Positions 7,950-17,200 of a DNA stretch of 22,085 nt are shown piece after piece. The position numbers and the translations under genes were made by a program. The first letter of the stretch is position 1. Each line of letters starts with the position of its first letter. The DNA is from JACCYQ01 sp036675565. GTDB taxonomy: Bacteria > Bacteroidota > Bacteroidia > Chitinophagales > Chitinophagaceae. Under the pieces are notes generated by a model, which was not told the DNA's origin, did no database searches, and saw only the letters and a list, made by a program, of their open reading frames with translations. The DNA lies in the NCBI GenBank assembly GCA_036675565.1, contig JAKFER010000301.1:1-22085 (forward strand), given 5' to 3'.

Positions 7950-7981
7950 CTGGCACAACAAGTGATGCCATGAAAAACAAA

Positions 7982-8011
7982 AGCCGGTTACATAAAAAAA
8001 GTTAACCGGCT
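7982..8011 (-). terminator. Intrinsic terminator of mqnE
   Basis: AGCCGGTTA (7982-7990) and TAACCGGCT (8003-8011) form a perfect 9-bp stem with a 12-nt loop. On the minus strand the stem is followed by TTTGTTTTT. It starts about 31 bases past the mqnE stop. Confidence 0.85.
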
Positions 8012-8042
8012 GGTAATAATGAATGTATTAAATGTATTACGA

Positions 8043-9215
8043 TCAATTCAACAAAGGATTCGCTTCAATTTCTTCCAGTTCAATCTCACTGTAATCCCGG
8101 ATCTCGTTGTAAAGAGTGCCCCTTTCTATAGGTTGGCGACGGGCTTGTTTAATCAGCGTTACCAATTGAGCGGTAGTCATGGCTGGTGTTTGTTCTTCGC
8201 TGCCCGCCATTGAATAAATTTTGGTTGTATCATCGATGGTGCCGTCAATATCATTGACACCAAATGATAAAGAAAGCTGTGCGTTATCGCGACCCAGCAT
8301 GGGCCAATAAGCTTTCAGGTGAGGGAAATTATCCAGGTAAATACGGGCTATGGCATACATTCTCATATCCTCTACCAGCGTTGATTCTTTTACATCACTC
8401 ATATCATTGTTGGCATTACGGAATTTCAATGGAATGAATGTGTTGAACCCATTGGTACGATCCTGGAGATCCCTCAGTTTTGACATATGATCGATGCGAT
8501 GTACATAATTTTCGATGTGGCCATACAACATGGTAGCATTGGTATGCATGCCAAGGTTATGCGCCGCTTCATGTATAGCTAACCATCCCGCACCATCCAC
8601 TTTATCTGCGCTTATACGTTGCCGTATGTCATGATCAAAGATCTCTGCACCACCGCCGGGCAATGATTCAAGCCCGGCTTCTTTCATCAAATTCAAACCT
8701 TCTTCAATGGAAACTTTTGCTTTGCGAAACATATAATCCAACTCCACCGCGGTAAATCCTTTGATGTGTAAATCAGGTCGTATTTGTTTTATTTTACGCA
8801 GCAGCTCCATAAAAAATTCCAGGTTCATTTTGGGATGAACGCCACCTACTATATGCACTTCGGTTACCGGTTTGCCATCATAAGAATGAACGATGTCCAA
8901 CATCTGTTCCATACTTAATTCCCAACCTTCATCGCGGTGGGCATACAATCTTGAATAGGAGCAAAAGTTGCAGGAGAATACGCAAACATTGGTTGGCTCG
9001 ATATGAAAATTGCGGTTGAAATAAGTTTTATGACCGTGCATTTTTTCACGGATATTATTAGCTAATGCGCCCACAAAAGGAAGACTTGCTTTTTCAAACA
9101 ACAGTAATCCCTCTTCATCGGTGATCCTTTTTCCCGTCATCACTTTACCTGCAATAAGTTTTAATTCACCGGGTAATAAATTGTCTGTCAATATCTCAAG
9201 AACTTGATTATTCAT
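8043..9215 (-). CDS. mqnE: Aminofutalosine synthase (radical SAM, futalosine menaquinone pathway)
   Basis: Radical SAM enzyme that joins the adenosyl group of SAM to the chorismate-derived enolpyruvyl-benzoate, giving aminofutalosine in the alternative menaquinone pathway. The 390-residue protein has the Cx3Cx2C cluster motif at C78, C82 and C85 (PTNVCVFSCNFCSYSRL). It also has HIVGGVHPKMN, SLPGGGAEIF, HTNATMLYGHIE and FIPLKFRNANNDMS, which together fit MqnE better than the related cyclase MqnC or the F420 synthase subunits. The start is the ATG at 9215. An exact -7 element ends only 4 bases before it, suggesting a leaderless or near-leaderless message. A strong terminator follows. No other futalosine-pathway gene lies in the window, so the pathway is inferred from this gene alone. 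Confidence 0.92.
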   Translation of the reverse strand: MNNQVLEILTDNLLPGELKLIAGKVMTGKRITDEEGLLLFEKASLPFVGALANNIREKMHGHKTYFNRNFHIEPTNVCVFSCNFCSYSRLYAHRDEGWELSMEQMLDIVHSYDGKPVTEVHIVGGVHPKMNLEFFMELLRKIKQIRPDLHIKGFTAVELDYMFRKAKVSIEEGLNLMKEAGLESLPGGGAEIFDHDIRQRISADKVDGAGWLAIHEAAHNLGMHTNATMLYGHIENYVHRIDHMSKLRDLQDRTNGFNTFIPLKFRNANNDMSDVKESTLVEDMRMYAIARIYLDNFPHLKAYWPMLGRDNAQLSLSFGVNDIDGTIDDTTKIYSMAGSEEQTPAMTTAQLVTLIKQARRQPIERGTLYNEIRDYSEIELEEIEANPLLN

Positions 9216-9219
9216 GGTG

Positions 9220-9227
9220 CAAAATTA
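9220..9227 (-). promoter_or_regulatory. -7 promoter element (TAATTTTG) of mqnE
   Basis: TAATTTTG on the minus strand is an exact TAnnTTTG match. Only 4 bases separate it from the mqnE ATG, so transcription would begin at or very near the start codon. Confidence 0.45.
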
Positions 9228-9270
9228 AGTGTTATGGCTTACTATACCGATTTGTGCGATGTGACATTTA

Positions 9271-12200
9271 TCAATATTTAATCACTTTGTATGTTGTATT
9301 TTTCCCCGGTGCCTTATATCCTAATTGGACGATATACAATCCTGCTGGTTTCCCCTCCAGTTCAATAGAAATGATGGTTCCTGCATTGCCGTTATACTCT
9401 TTCTTCCAAACCAGTTGGCCGGTTGAATTATAAACGGATATAAATTGAAGGGCCAGTGGTGGCCGGTAATGCCATACTGTAAAATTGTTTTGGAATGGAT
9501 TGGGCATTAACAATACACCATCTTGTTTTAACCGGGCAGGTAAGGTGATAGTTTGCACCTGTATGTTATCCAGGTAAATGTTATTCCTGTTCCGGTTGAT
9601 GTTTCTGAAAACAATTTGTATTGGAGATTGTGATGCAAACGATGCCAGGTTTATTGAGTCTGTTCTCCATTGTTGTGAAGAAGGCTGAAATTCGCCAGTT
9701 TGTACCTCTGTGGTTGTTTGTAAAGCCGTTCCCCATTTTTTATAAACGGAAGTAAAACTGTTTCCACAATCACGGGTGATCAATACTTCAAGCGTGTCTT
9801 TGTGGTCTAAACCATTGGGTGAAGCCGCTACATCAAATTTTAAAAATAAAGAATCGATTCCGGCGTAGTTTATAACAGGGGAATACAGTTCATCGATGGT
9901 GGTAGTTCCGGTATTGATAAAATTCGGAATCATGGCTGATGCGGTTCCGGCACTTCCTGTTTCGGCCCGCTGCCAGGTAATCCCGTTATCATAATTTGCG
10001 ATGGCCCATCCAGTTGGAGGAAATAAATTGTTTTCAAACCCTTCAACCAATGGAGCAGTGATTAAGCCGGCAACGCCAACCTGCATTTTGAGTGTGTCAT
10101 TTTGCGGTTGTTCATCTCCGTTACCAGCAGGGGTTACCAGCGCATCAGAAAAAACGATAAACTGGCGCTGGCCGTTTGAAACATTAGCAGAAGGCAGGTC
10201 AACCAATATTGTTTGTCCTGAACTTAGATTAAAACCAGTAAATTCTTTTGTGATGATATTTTCATTATCGATCCGGTAACCTAAATTAAATCCTGTAATA
10301 GTTTCAGAACCGGCATTTTTAACCAAAATGGAAGGACTGATCTTTCCATCGCATATAATATGTTTGGGTTGATTGATTGATAGTAACTGTAAATCCTTTT
10401 CCACCAGTTCAACAGGTTCAATGCGAATGTTATCGATGAAGATATTATTACCAAAATCATTTTCATTGCGGAATACAAACTGCAGTTGCCCTGCATTGAG
10501 CACTGAACCGCCAATGGCGATTCTTTCCCTTCGCCAGTCCGCAGGTGCAGGCGATGTATACTCCGAAGTGGAAGAACCCGCCGTTGACAGTACAGATCCG
10601 GATTTGGTATAAATGCTCGTATAGCTTTGACCACAATCACCGGTTACAAGGATGGTTAACTTATCCTGCGCCCCGGGGTAATCTTTATGGGCTAGGTCAA
10701 AAGTCATGACCAGTGAATCCAATGAAGTAGTATTTATGGGCAGAGAGATGAGATCGTCTGTTTCACCAGCTTCATCATAATTAAAATTGTTAAAAAACGC
10801 TGATGCATTGCTGTTATTTCCTTTGTTGATTCTTTCCCAGGTGAGATCGCCATCCGGATTCCTTGTGGTCCATCCTGCAGGAGGAAAAATGACAGATTCA
10901 AATCCTTCATTTATCACCCCAGTTACCGGTGAAACAATATCGATCATCTTCACCAATGTATCGTTGACAGCTTGCTGATCAATGCTATTGTTTGGAGCAG
11001 ATGTGAAAAATTTCAACGAGTTATTTCCATAATCAAGATATACAGGATTAAGACTCAGAACCATACTTTCTCCAAGCGCCAGGTTAAGGATAAACGATTG
11101 GATGACCGGTGCCTCATTATTTACCTGGGCCCCTATAGAAACTGTAAGCAGGTTATCCAAACCCCGGTTGGTGATTCTTACACGTGGATGAATGATGCCT
11201 GGACAGGAGGGTATTGTATAACTGGCACAGTTACCCGAAATATTTTCGGTTTCACCCGGGTTGATGAGTGCCGTTAATTCCGCATCAATCAATGGAGCCG
11301 TTGCAGGTGGAGTGTGTCCTATGGTTGTTAAATATCCGGGTCTGCCATTCACTATTACCCAATGCATTCTTTCCACCTGTCCTTTGGTGAACATGGAATA
11401 ACATTCGTCGTCTGTATAATCCATGAAGTTCTGGTACATTCTCCCCGGCGGTTCTGGCGAAATGGTGCAACCAGCTGTGATCAATCCTGTAGGACAACCA
11501 TTGGTTGAACCTTGTTGTGCGGGTGTATCATCTAACGGATCCAGGTAATCAGGCGGAAAAGAAAGTCCCGGTGTGGTTAGCTGTCCAAAATCGGTTGTAA
11601 GACTGCAACCTCCTTCAAACGTGTGGTACAATCCAAAGTTATGGCCAATTTCGTGTACTGCTGTACGTGAGAGGTTGTAAATGGAGTATGAGTAGCAGCT
11701 GTTATTGGTAAATACCCTGTAGTCAATGGCAACACCATCTGTTTCTGAAGTTCCGGGACCGATCTCAGGTGATATGCCAATAACACCTTCTGGTCCCATA
11801 CCGATCCAGATATTGTAATAATCAGTTATTGGCCAGGGATTCAATCCACCTGAGCCTGATTTTTTGATGGCTTGAGGTTCATTTAAACCAATCAAAACAT
11901 TACTTTGTTTTCTTTCAATACCGGTGGTAAAGTTTCCCTGTGGATCTCTGCGTGCAAGGGTGAAGCGGATCAGCGAATGTCCCCTTACATCATAAAACCC
12001 TAACGCATTGGTGCTGTCTGCATTCAGTCCTGAAAAATCTTCATTCAATCGCCTGATAAAAAAATTTACATCATCATCCGTTACAATGCCAGGATCAGGT
12101 AATAGAATGTGGACCACAACGGGTATGGTGACTGTATTGAATAATGCCTCATAACTTAAAGTGTTGAATGCTTCGCTCTTTTGCGTTGATAGCTGGTAAT

Positions 12201-12375
12201 CTTTTAAACCCTGCTCATAATGTGCTTTGAACAATGGATCTTCAATAAGTCTTTGTTCAATGGCTTCCATGGTAAAACATCGCTGATCGCGGGGTTTTAT
12301 TTTTTGTGCCGTAACAAAATGACAACAGGTAAGAAGAACTACGCTTAAAGCAGGATAATAAAATAATTTATACAA
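9271..12375 (-). CDS. Secreted M43-type (pappalysin/cytophagalysin-like) zinc metalloprotease with T9SS sorting domain
   Basis: A 1034-residue secreted protease. Residues 1-23 form a signal peptide (SVVLLTCCHFVTAQ). The catalytic domain (about 85-350) has the zinc motif HEIGHNFGLYH (H241, E242, H245, H251) and a Met-turn at M318 (QNFMDYTDD), the M43 metzincin pattern. Two copies of a two-domain unit follow (358-652 and 658-942). Each has a CARDB-like strand-rich domain and a jelly-roll 'choice-of-anchor J'-like domain starting GFE(S/N)xxFPPxGW and ending with I(F/Y)(I/L)DNI. The last 80 residues (LMPNPFQNNFTV ... GLYIVQLG ... YKVIKY) are a T9SS type A sorting domain, so it should cross the outer membrane and be released or anchored. 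The start is TTG at 12375. No ATG or GTG lies between the upstream in-frame stop and the signal peptide, and the next Met (36) is after the signal. Substrate unknown. Confidence 0.9.
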   Translation of the reverse strand: MYKLFYYPALSVVLLTCCHFVTAQKIKPRDQRCFTMEAIEQRLIEDPLFKAHYEQGLKDYQLSTQKSEAFNTLSYEALFNTVTIPVVVHILLPDPGIVTDDDVNFFIRRLNEDFSGLNADSTNALGFYDVRGHSLIRFTLARRDPQGNFTTGIERKQSNVLIGLNEPQAIKKSGSGGLNPWPITDYYNIWIGMGPEGVIGISPEIGPGTSETDGVAIDYRVFTNNSCYSYSIYNLSRTAVHEIGHNFGLYHTFEGGCSLTTDFGQLTTPGLSFPPDYLDPLDDTPAQQGSTNGCPTGLITAGCTISPEPPGRMYQNFMDYTDDECYSMFTKGQVERMHWVIVNGRPGYLTTIGHTPPATAPLIDAELTALINPGETENISGNCASYTIPSCPGIIHPRVRITNRGLDNLLTVSIGAQVNNEAPVIQSFILNLALGESMVLSLNPVYLDYGNNSLKFFTSAPNNSIDQQAVNDTLVKMIDIVSPVTGVINEGFESVIFPPAGWTTRNPDGDLTWERINKGNNSNASAFFNNFNYDEAGETDDLISLPINTTSLDSLVMTFDLAHKDYPGAQDKLTILVTGDCGQSYTSIYTKSGSVLSTAGSSTSEYTSPAPADWRRERIAIGGSVLNAGQLQFVFRNENDFGNNIFIDNIRIEPVELVEKDLQLLSINQPKHIICDGKISPSILVKNAGSETITGFNLGYRIDNENIITKEFTGFNLSSGQTILVDLPSANVSNGQRQFIVFSDALVTPAGNGDEQPQNDTLKMQVGVAGLITAPLVEGFENNLFPPTGWAIANYDNGITWQRAETGSAGTASAMIPNFINTGTTTIDELYSPVINYAGIDSLFLKFDVAASPNGLDHKDTLEVLITRDCGNSFTSVYKKWGTALQTTTEVQTGEFQPSSQQWRTDSINLASFASQSPIQIVFRNINRNRNNIYLDNIQVQTITLPARLKQDGVLLMPNPFQNNFTVWHYRPPLALQFISVYNSTGQLVWKKEYNGNAGTIISIELEGKPAGLYIVQLGYKAPGKNTTYKVIKY

Positions 12376-12415
12376 AGAGGGCGGTTTAAGGTATGGGAAC
12401 GGCCATTATCACCCA

Positions 12416-12423
12416 CAAAAATA
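12416..12423 (-). promoter_or_regulatory. -7 promoter element (TATTTTTG) of the M43 protease gene
   Basis: TATTTTTG on the minus strand is an exact TAnnTTTG match in the 69-bp gap after the transporter gene. It lies 40 bases before the TTG start. It suggests the protease has its own promoter and is not only read through from the transporter gene. Confidence 0.45.
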
Positions 12424-12444
12424 AGCAATCAAAACCATGATTTA

Positions 12445-13746
12445 TCAAAACAAGGCACCTGCAATAGTGGCTGTCATCAGGCAGGCAACGGTTCCCCCGA
12501 TCAAGGCTTTAATACCCAGTTGGGTCAGATTTTTTCGCTGGTTAGGGGCCAGGGCACCGATACCACCGATCTGTATTCCAATAGAAGAAAAATTAGCAAA
12601 ACCACAAAGTGCAAAGCTTGCCATAATAAGTGTTTTTGGATCACTGATTACGCCGGTTGCTTTCATAGAGCCCAGCGACACATAGGCAACAAATTCATTT
12701 AAAATAGTTTTTTCACCTAATAATTGACCGAAGAGGGTGATGTCAACCAGGTTAACACCAATCAACCAGGCAACCGGTGCAAATGCATAACCCATTAAAA
12801 ATTGAAATGATAAGCTGTTGAATCTTCCACCCGTACCCGAGGCAATGAGTTCATTAAGGGATGTAACGTTGCCAATATATCCCAGTATGCCATTGGCTAC
12901 CGCAATCAAAGCAATGAATGCGATCAGCATAGCGCCAACATTTACCGCTAATTTTAAACCATCGATTGTTCCAATAGAAATTGCATCCAGCAAATTGGAT
13001 CCGATTTTTTCTTTAGATACTTCCAATTCGGTTGAAACATTTCTTGGGTCAGGATCGGGGAAAAGAATTTTCGAAACCAGGATACCTGCCGGCGCTGCCA
13101 TGATGGATGCCATTAATAAAAGCTTCGCATATTTTTGTTGTTCCACCACATCATTTCCTCCCAGCATGGTAACATATACGCCTAAAACGCTGCCTGCTGT
13201 GGTTGCCATTCCACCAACCATTATGCAAAGCAATTCGCTTTTTTTCATTTTTTCCAGGTAAGGTTTTACCAATAATGGCGCTTCGGTTTGACCCAAAAAA
13301 ACATTCGCAGCTGCCGAAATGCTTTCAGGTCCGCTAACACCTAATTTGGAAAGCAGCCAGGCAAATACATAAACAATTTTTTGAAGGATGTTGAAATAAT
13401 ACAATACCGCAGAAAGGGCCGCAAAGAAAATAATATTAGGGAGCGCCTGCACAGCAAAAATAAAACCCCAGCTTTGAGAAGAATCTACCAGTGGACCAAA
13501 TAAAAACCTCGCTCCATCTTTACCCAGGTTGATCACTTTTACAAAAGCTTTTGCTATAAAATCAAAAAATATGGAGACGCCTGGCAAATGGATTATACTG
13601 AGTGCAATAACAATTTGCAATGTTAACCCAATGATCACCAATCGCCAGTTGATCATTTTACGGTTATTGCTTAATAAAAAACAAACAGTGAGCAGGAAAC
13701 TGATGCCTAAAAGACCTCTCAGTATATTATCAACAGCGGGGGTCAT
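12445..13746 (-). CDS. Concentrative nucleoside transporter (NupC/CNT family)
   Basis: Inner-membrane cation-coupled importer of nucleosides for salvage. The 433-residue protein is strongly hydrophobic throughout, with roughly ten or more membrane segments. It carries the CNT signatures FLGQTEAPLLVKPYLEKM (near residue 150) and LGEKTILNEFVAYVSLG (near residue 345, the family G-x-K-x3-N-E-F-V-A motif), plus the closing NFSSIGIQIGGIGALAPN. Length is close to E. coli NupC (about 400). Which nucleosides it carries cannot be read from the sequence. The start is the ATG at 13746, 17 bases from a possible -7 element (TATCTTGC). The trxA terminator lies just upstream, so the two genes are probably not co-transcribed. 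Confidence 0.93.
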   Translation of the reverse strand: MTPAVDNILRGLLGISFLLTVCFLLSNNRKMINWRLVIIGLTLQIVIALSIIHLPGVSIFFDFIAKAFVKVINLGKDGARFLFGPLVDSSQSWGFIFAVQALPNIIFFAALSAVLYYFNILQKIVYVFAWLLSKLGVSGPESISAAANVFLGQTEAPLLVKPYLEKMKKSELLCIMVGGMATTAGSVLGVYVTMLGGNDVVEQQKYAKLLLMASIMAAPAGILVSKILFPDPDPRNVSTELEVSKEKIGSNLLDAISIGTIDGLKLAVNVGAMLIAFIALIAVANGILGYIGNVTSLNELIASGTGGRFNSLSFQFLMGYAFAPVAWLIGVNLVDITLFGQLLGEKTILNEFVAYVSLGSMKATGVISDPKTLIMASFALCGFANFSSIGIQIGGIGALAPNQRKNLTQLGIKALIGGTVACLMTATIAGALF

Positions 13747-13763
13747 GCGAATTTATTTGTGCG

Positions 13764-13771
13764 GCAAGATA
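13764..13771 (-). promoter_or_regulatory. Possible -7 element (TATCTTGC) of the nucleoside transporter gene
   Basis: TATCTTGC on the minus strand resembles TAnnTTTG with one T fewer, like TACCTTGC ahead of the usp gene. It lies between the trxA terminator and the transporter ATG. Confidence 0.35.
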
Positions 13772-13805
13772 ATACAATAAAGGTTCGGCAGTAAGTAAAA
13801 ATGAA

Positions 13806-13842
13806 AAAGCCCCATCCCGGTTTTAAGCCAGGACAGGGCTTT
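13806..13842 (-). terminator. Intrinsic terminator of trxA
   Basis: AAAGCCC (13806-13812) pairs with GGGCTTT (13836-13842). A further 5 pairs lie inside the stem, interrupted by mismatches. On the minus strand the stem runs into GCTTTTTCATTTTT. It starts 17 bases past the trxA stop. Confidence 0.7.
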
Positions 13843-13858
13843 GTGAATATATTGTCAA

Positions 13859-14188
13859 TTAAGATTGCAATGCCATGTGAGATTCGATCTTTTTCACAAA
13901 ATTACTTTTTGGCTGCGCACCAACCAGTTTATCTACCACCTCTCCATTCTTAATAAAAAGAATAGCCGGAATGCTGGTAATACCATAATTCATGCTGATC
14001 TGTGGATTGTTATCAACGTTTACTTTACCTACGTTTACTTTGCCATCATATTCCTTAGATAATTCTTCAATGACGGGCCCAATTGCACGACATGGTCCAC
14101 ACCACTCTGCCCAAAAGTCTACAACGGTTAATTTATCTGATGATAATACTTCTGTCTGAAAATTTGCATCTGTGAATTCTTTTGCCAT
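13859..14188 (-). CDS. trxA: Thioredoxin
   Basis: Small cytosolic disulfide reductant. The 109-residue protein is a single thioredoxin fold of the usual length, with active site WCGPC (C30, C33) in VVDFWAEWCGPCRAIGP, the buried D24, the cis-proline loop ITSIPAILF and the C-terminal GAQPKSNFVKKIE helix. It has no signal peptide, so it is the cytosolic form. The start is the ATG at 14188, with an exact -7 element about 50 bases upstream. It lies 99 bp after dnaE on the same strand and has its own terminator, so it looks independently transcribed. E. coli thioredoxin is a processivity factor only for phage T7 polymerase, so closeness to dnaE should not be read as a functional link. Confidence 0.96.
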   Translation of the reverse strand: MAKEFTDANFQTEVLSSDKLTVVDFWAEWCGPCRAIGPVIEELSKEYDGKVNVGKVNVDNNPQISMNYGITSIPAILFIKNGEVVDKLVGAQPKSNFVKKIESHMALQS

Positions 14189-14238
14189 GATTATATGATT
14201 GTTTGTGATAAAAATACTTTTTAATAAGCTTTGTCTTG

Positions 14239-14246
14239 CAAATTTA
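14239..14246 (-). promoter_or_regulatory. -7 promoter element (TAAATTTG) of trxA
   Basis: TAAATTTG on the minus strand is an exact TAnnTTTG match in the dnaE-trxA gap, 50 bases before the trxA ATG. It implies a leader of about 40-45 nt. Confidence 0.5.
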
Positions 14247-14287
14247 TATCCAAAAACCAGACCTGCTTGCTTGTCATTATTTAGTGA

Positions 14288-17200
14288 TTAATTTGACAAG
14301 ACCTGGACAGATAAGGCAGGATGATTTTCCAGGAATTCCGCCATTTCGTCATTCATTTCAAAGCCTTCACTTAAGGTTAACAAACTAATTCGGGTTTGGT
14401 TTTCGGGTGATATCAAATTAAATCGCAATGCTGATTTTCCGGGGTGCTCTTTAACATTTCGTTCAAAGAAGGAAAGGAAATTTTCATCTACCACAGATGG
14501 ATGCAAATCAATTTGAATTTGTTTGGTTAATATTTTTTTAATGGTTTCGGCAAGTGATATGGATTGAACTTTGAATTCATATTCCCCGCTGTTATAACGC
14601 TGTTTCAAATAACCATTGATAAAAATGGAGTTACCGGCCTCCAGGTAATTTTGAAACTTCAGGTAATCCTCACTAAACAAAACGATCTCCATTTTGCCAC
14701 TAAAATCTTCCACTGTAAAAGAGCCAAATTTTTTACCCTGTCTTGATAAACGATGCTGTGCATCTGATACCAATGCCAAAATCCTGAAATTGCGATTTGG
14801 ATTTGAATTGGGCGTTATACTTTCTTTATATGCCAGGTATTCGTTTATAGGTGTTATACCGTAATGTTTTATTTCAAATGTGTGATGATCCAATGGATGT
14901 CCACTTAAAAAAATGCCAGTTACATCTTTTTCATGTTCCAATTGTTCCGTGAGTGACCATGGTGTACAATCCGGAATTTTAGGAGCCTGTATTTCCATCA
15001 CCATGGGCAATTCGCCAAACAACGTGTTGGTTGCCTGCGTTGTTTGCGACTGGTAAATATTTCCAAAGCGTATGATCTTTTCCAGCACATTAATATTTTC
15101 TCCTGCAACCGTTTGAAAATACCTGGCGCGGTGCATATCACCAAAACAATCAAAGGCGCCTGCATACACCAGGCTTTCTAAAGTTTTTTTATTTACGGTT
15201 CGCTGGTTAACACGTTTGATAAAATCAAACACTTCCAGGAAAGGCCCATTCTTAGTTTTTTCTTCAATGATGCTGTCAATGGCTGCTTCACCTACACCTT
15301 TCAATCCACCCAAACCAAAACGGATCTCACCTTTTTTATTAACGGCAAAACCTTTTAATGATTCATTGATATCCGGGCCAAGCACTTTTAATCCCATTCG
15401 CTTACATTCCTCCATAAAGAAGGTGATCTTTTCAATATTGCCTGCGTTATTCAATACTGCAGCCATGTATTCGCTGGGGTAATGCGCTTTCAGATAAGCT
15501 GTTTGATAAGCTACAAAAGCGTAACAGGTGGAGTGTGATTTATTAAATGCGTATTGGGCAAATGATTCCCAATCGGTCCAAACCTTTTCCAGTTTATTAG
15601 CAGGGTGCCCGTTTGATTTGGCGCCTTCCATAAACTGTGATTTCATTTTATCCAGTACACTCTTATTCTTTTTACCCATGGCTTTGCGTAACACATCCGC
15701 ATCACCTTTACTGAAATTGCCGATCTTCTGCGCCAGCAGCATTACCTGTTCCTGGTAAACAGTAATACCATAGGTCTCCTCTAAAATTTCAGCCATTTCT
15801 GGCAGGTCATACTGAACTTCCTCACGGCCATGCTTACGTGCACAATAGTTCGGGATGTATGCCATCGGTCCGGGCCGATACAATGCATTCATCGCAATAA
15901 GGTCATCGAATTTATCAGGCTTTAATTCACGAAGATGTTTTTGCATGCCCGCACTTTCAAACTGGAAAGTTGCGTTGGTATCACCATGCTGGTAAAGCTG
16001 GAAAGTTTTTTCATCATCCAGTGGAATATTATCGATTTCAATCTCCACCCCATGATTCATCTTTATCAATGCCAGTGCATTTTTTATGATGGTCAGTGTT
16101 TTTAATCCCAGGAAGTCCATCTTGATAACACCGGCATCTTCGATAATACTTCCTTCAATTTGCGTAACCCAGAGATCAGAATCCTTGGCAATACAAACAG
16201 GGATCAGTTCGGTCAGGTCTTTAGGCGCAATGATGATTCCGGCAGCATGTAACCCAGTGCTGCGCACAGATCCTTCCAGCCTTTCCGCTTCATGGAGGAT
16301 CTTTCCATGGATACTTGTTTCATCATCATAAATGGCACGGAGTTTTTTTACATTATCAAGATCTTCTGCACCTAATCCTTCTTTTTCAGTTAAACTTTTT
16401 TCGCCGGTGAGGGGCGCTTTTAAAACTCTTTTTAGTGTTACTCCCGGGCGGTCTGGAATTAATTTGGCCAGCATGTTTGATTCCTGCAAAGGAAGATCCA
16501 TTACACGGGCAACATCTTTAATGCTCATTTTCGCGGCCATCGTACCATAGGTAACAATTTGCGCTACCTGGTTTTTGCCATATTTTTCAACAACATAGTC
16601 AATTACTTTTTGTCTTCCTTCATCATCAAAATCCGTATCAATATCCGGCATTGATTTACGATCGGGATTCAGGAAACGTTCAAAAAGTAAATTGTATTTC
16701 ATGGGATCAATGTTGGTGATCTTGATACAATATGCTACCACGCTTCCTGCCGCGGATCCACGACCGGGCCCTACAAATACACCGAGGTCTCGACCAGCTT
16801 TAATAAAATCACTAACGATTAAAAAGTATCCCGCAAAACCCATTGTTTTAATGGTAAACAATTCAAAGTCGATGCGCTCCTGAATTTCGGGAGTTATTTC
16901 ACTATATCTTTCTTTGGCACCTATCCAGGTTAAATGTTTCAGGTATTCCCATTGGTTATTCGATTCCGGACTGATTACATTCTTACCAATCGTTTCTGCA
17001 ATGGTATGTACCTGGAATTCTTTGGGAGTAGGAAAGGCGGGTAAAAGAATTTCTTTTTTAAGATCCAATAATTCAACTTTACTTACAACTTCGTTTGTAT
17101 TATCAATGGCATCGGGAAGATCTTCAAAGAGCTTCGTCATTTCAGCCGTGCTCTTGAAATAAAATTGGTCATTTGCAAACCCAAAACGTTTTCCTTTCTC

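Noticed and set aside
12818..13261. 147-codon plus-strand open frame opposite the nucleoside transporter gene
   Set aside because: It is a shadow of the clearly real transporter gene, with no recognisable motif and no promoter or ribosome-binding site.
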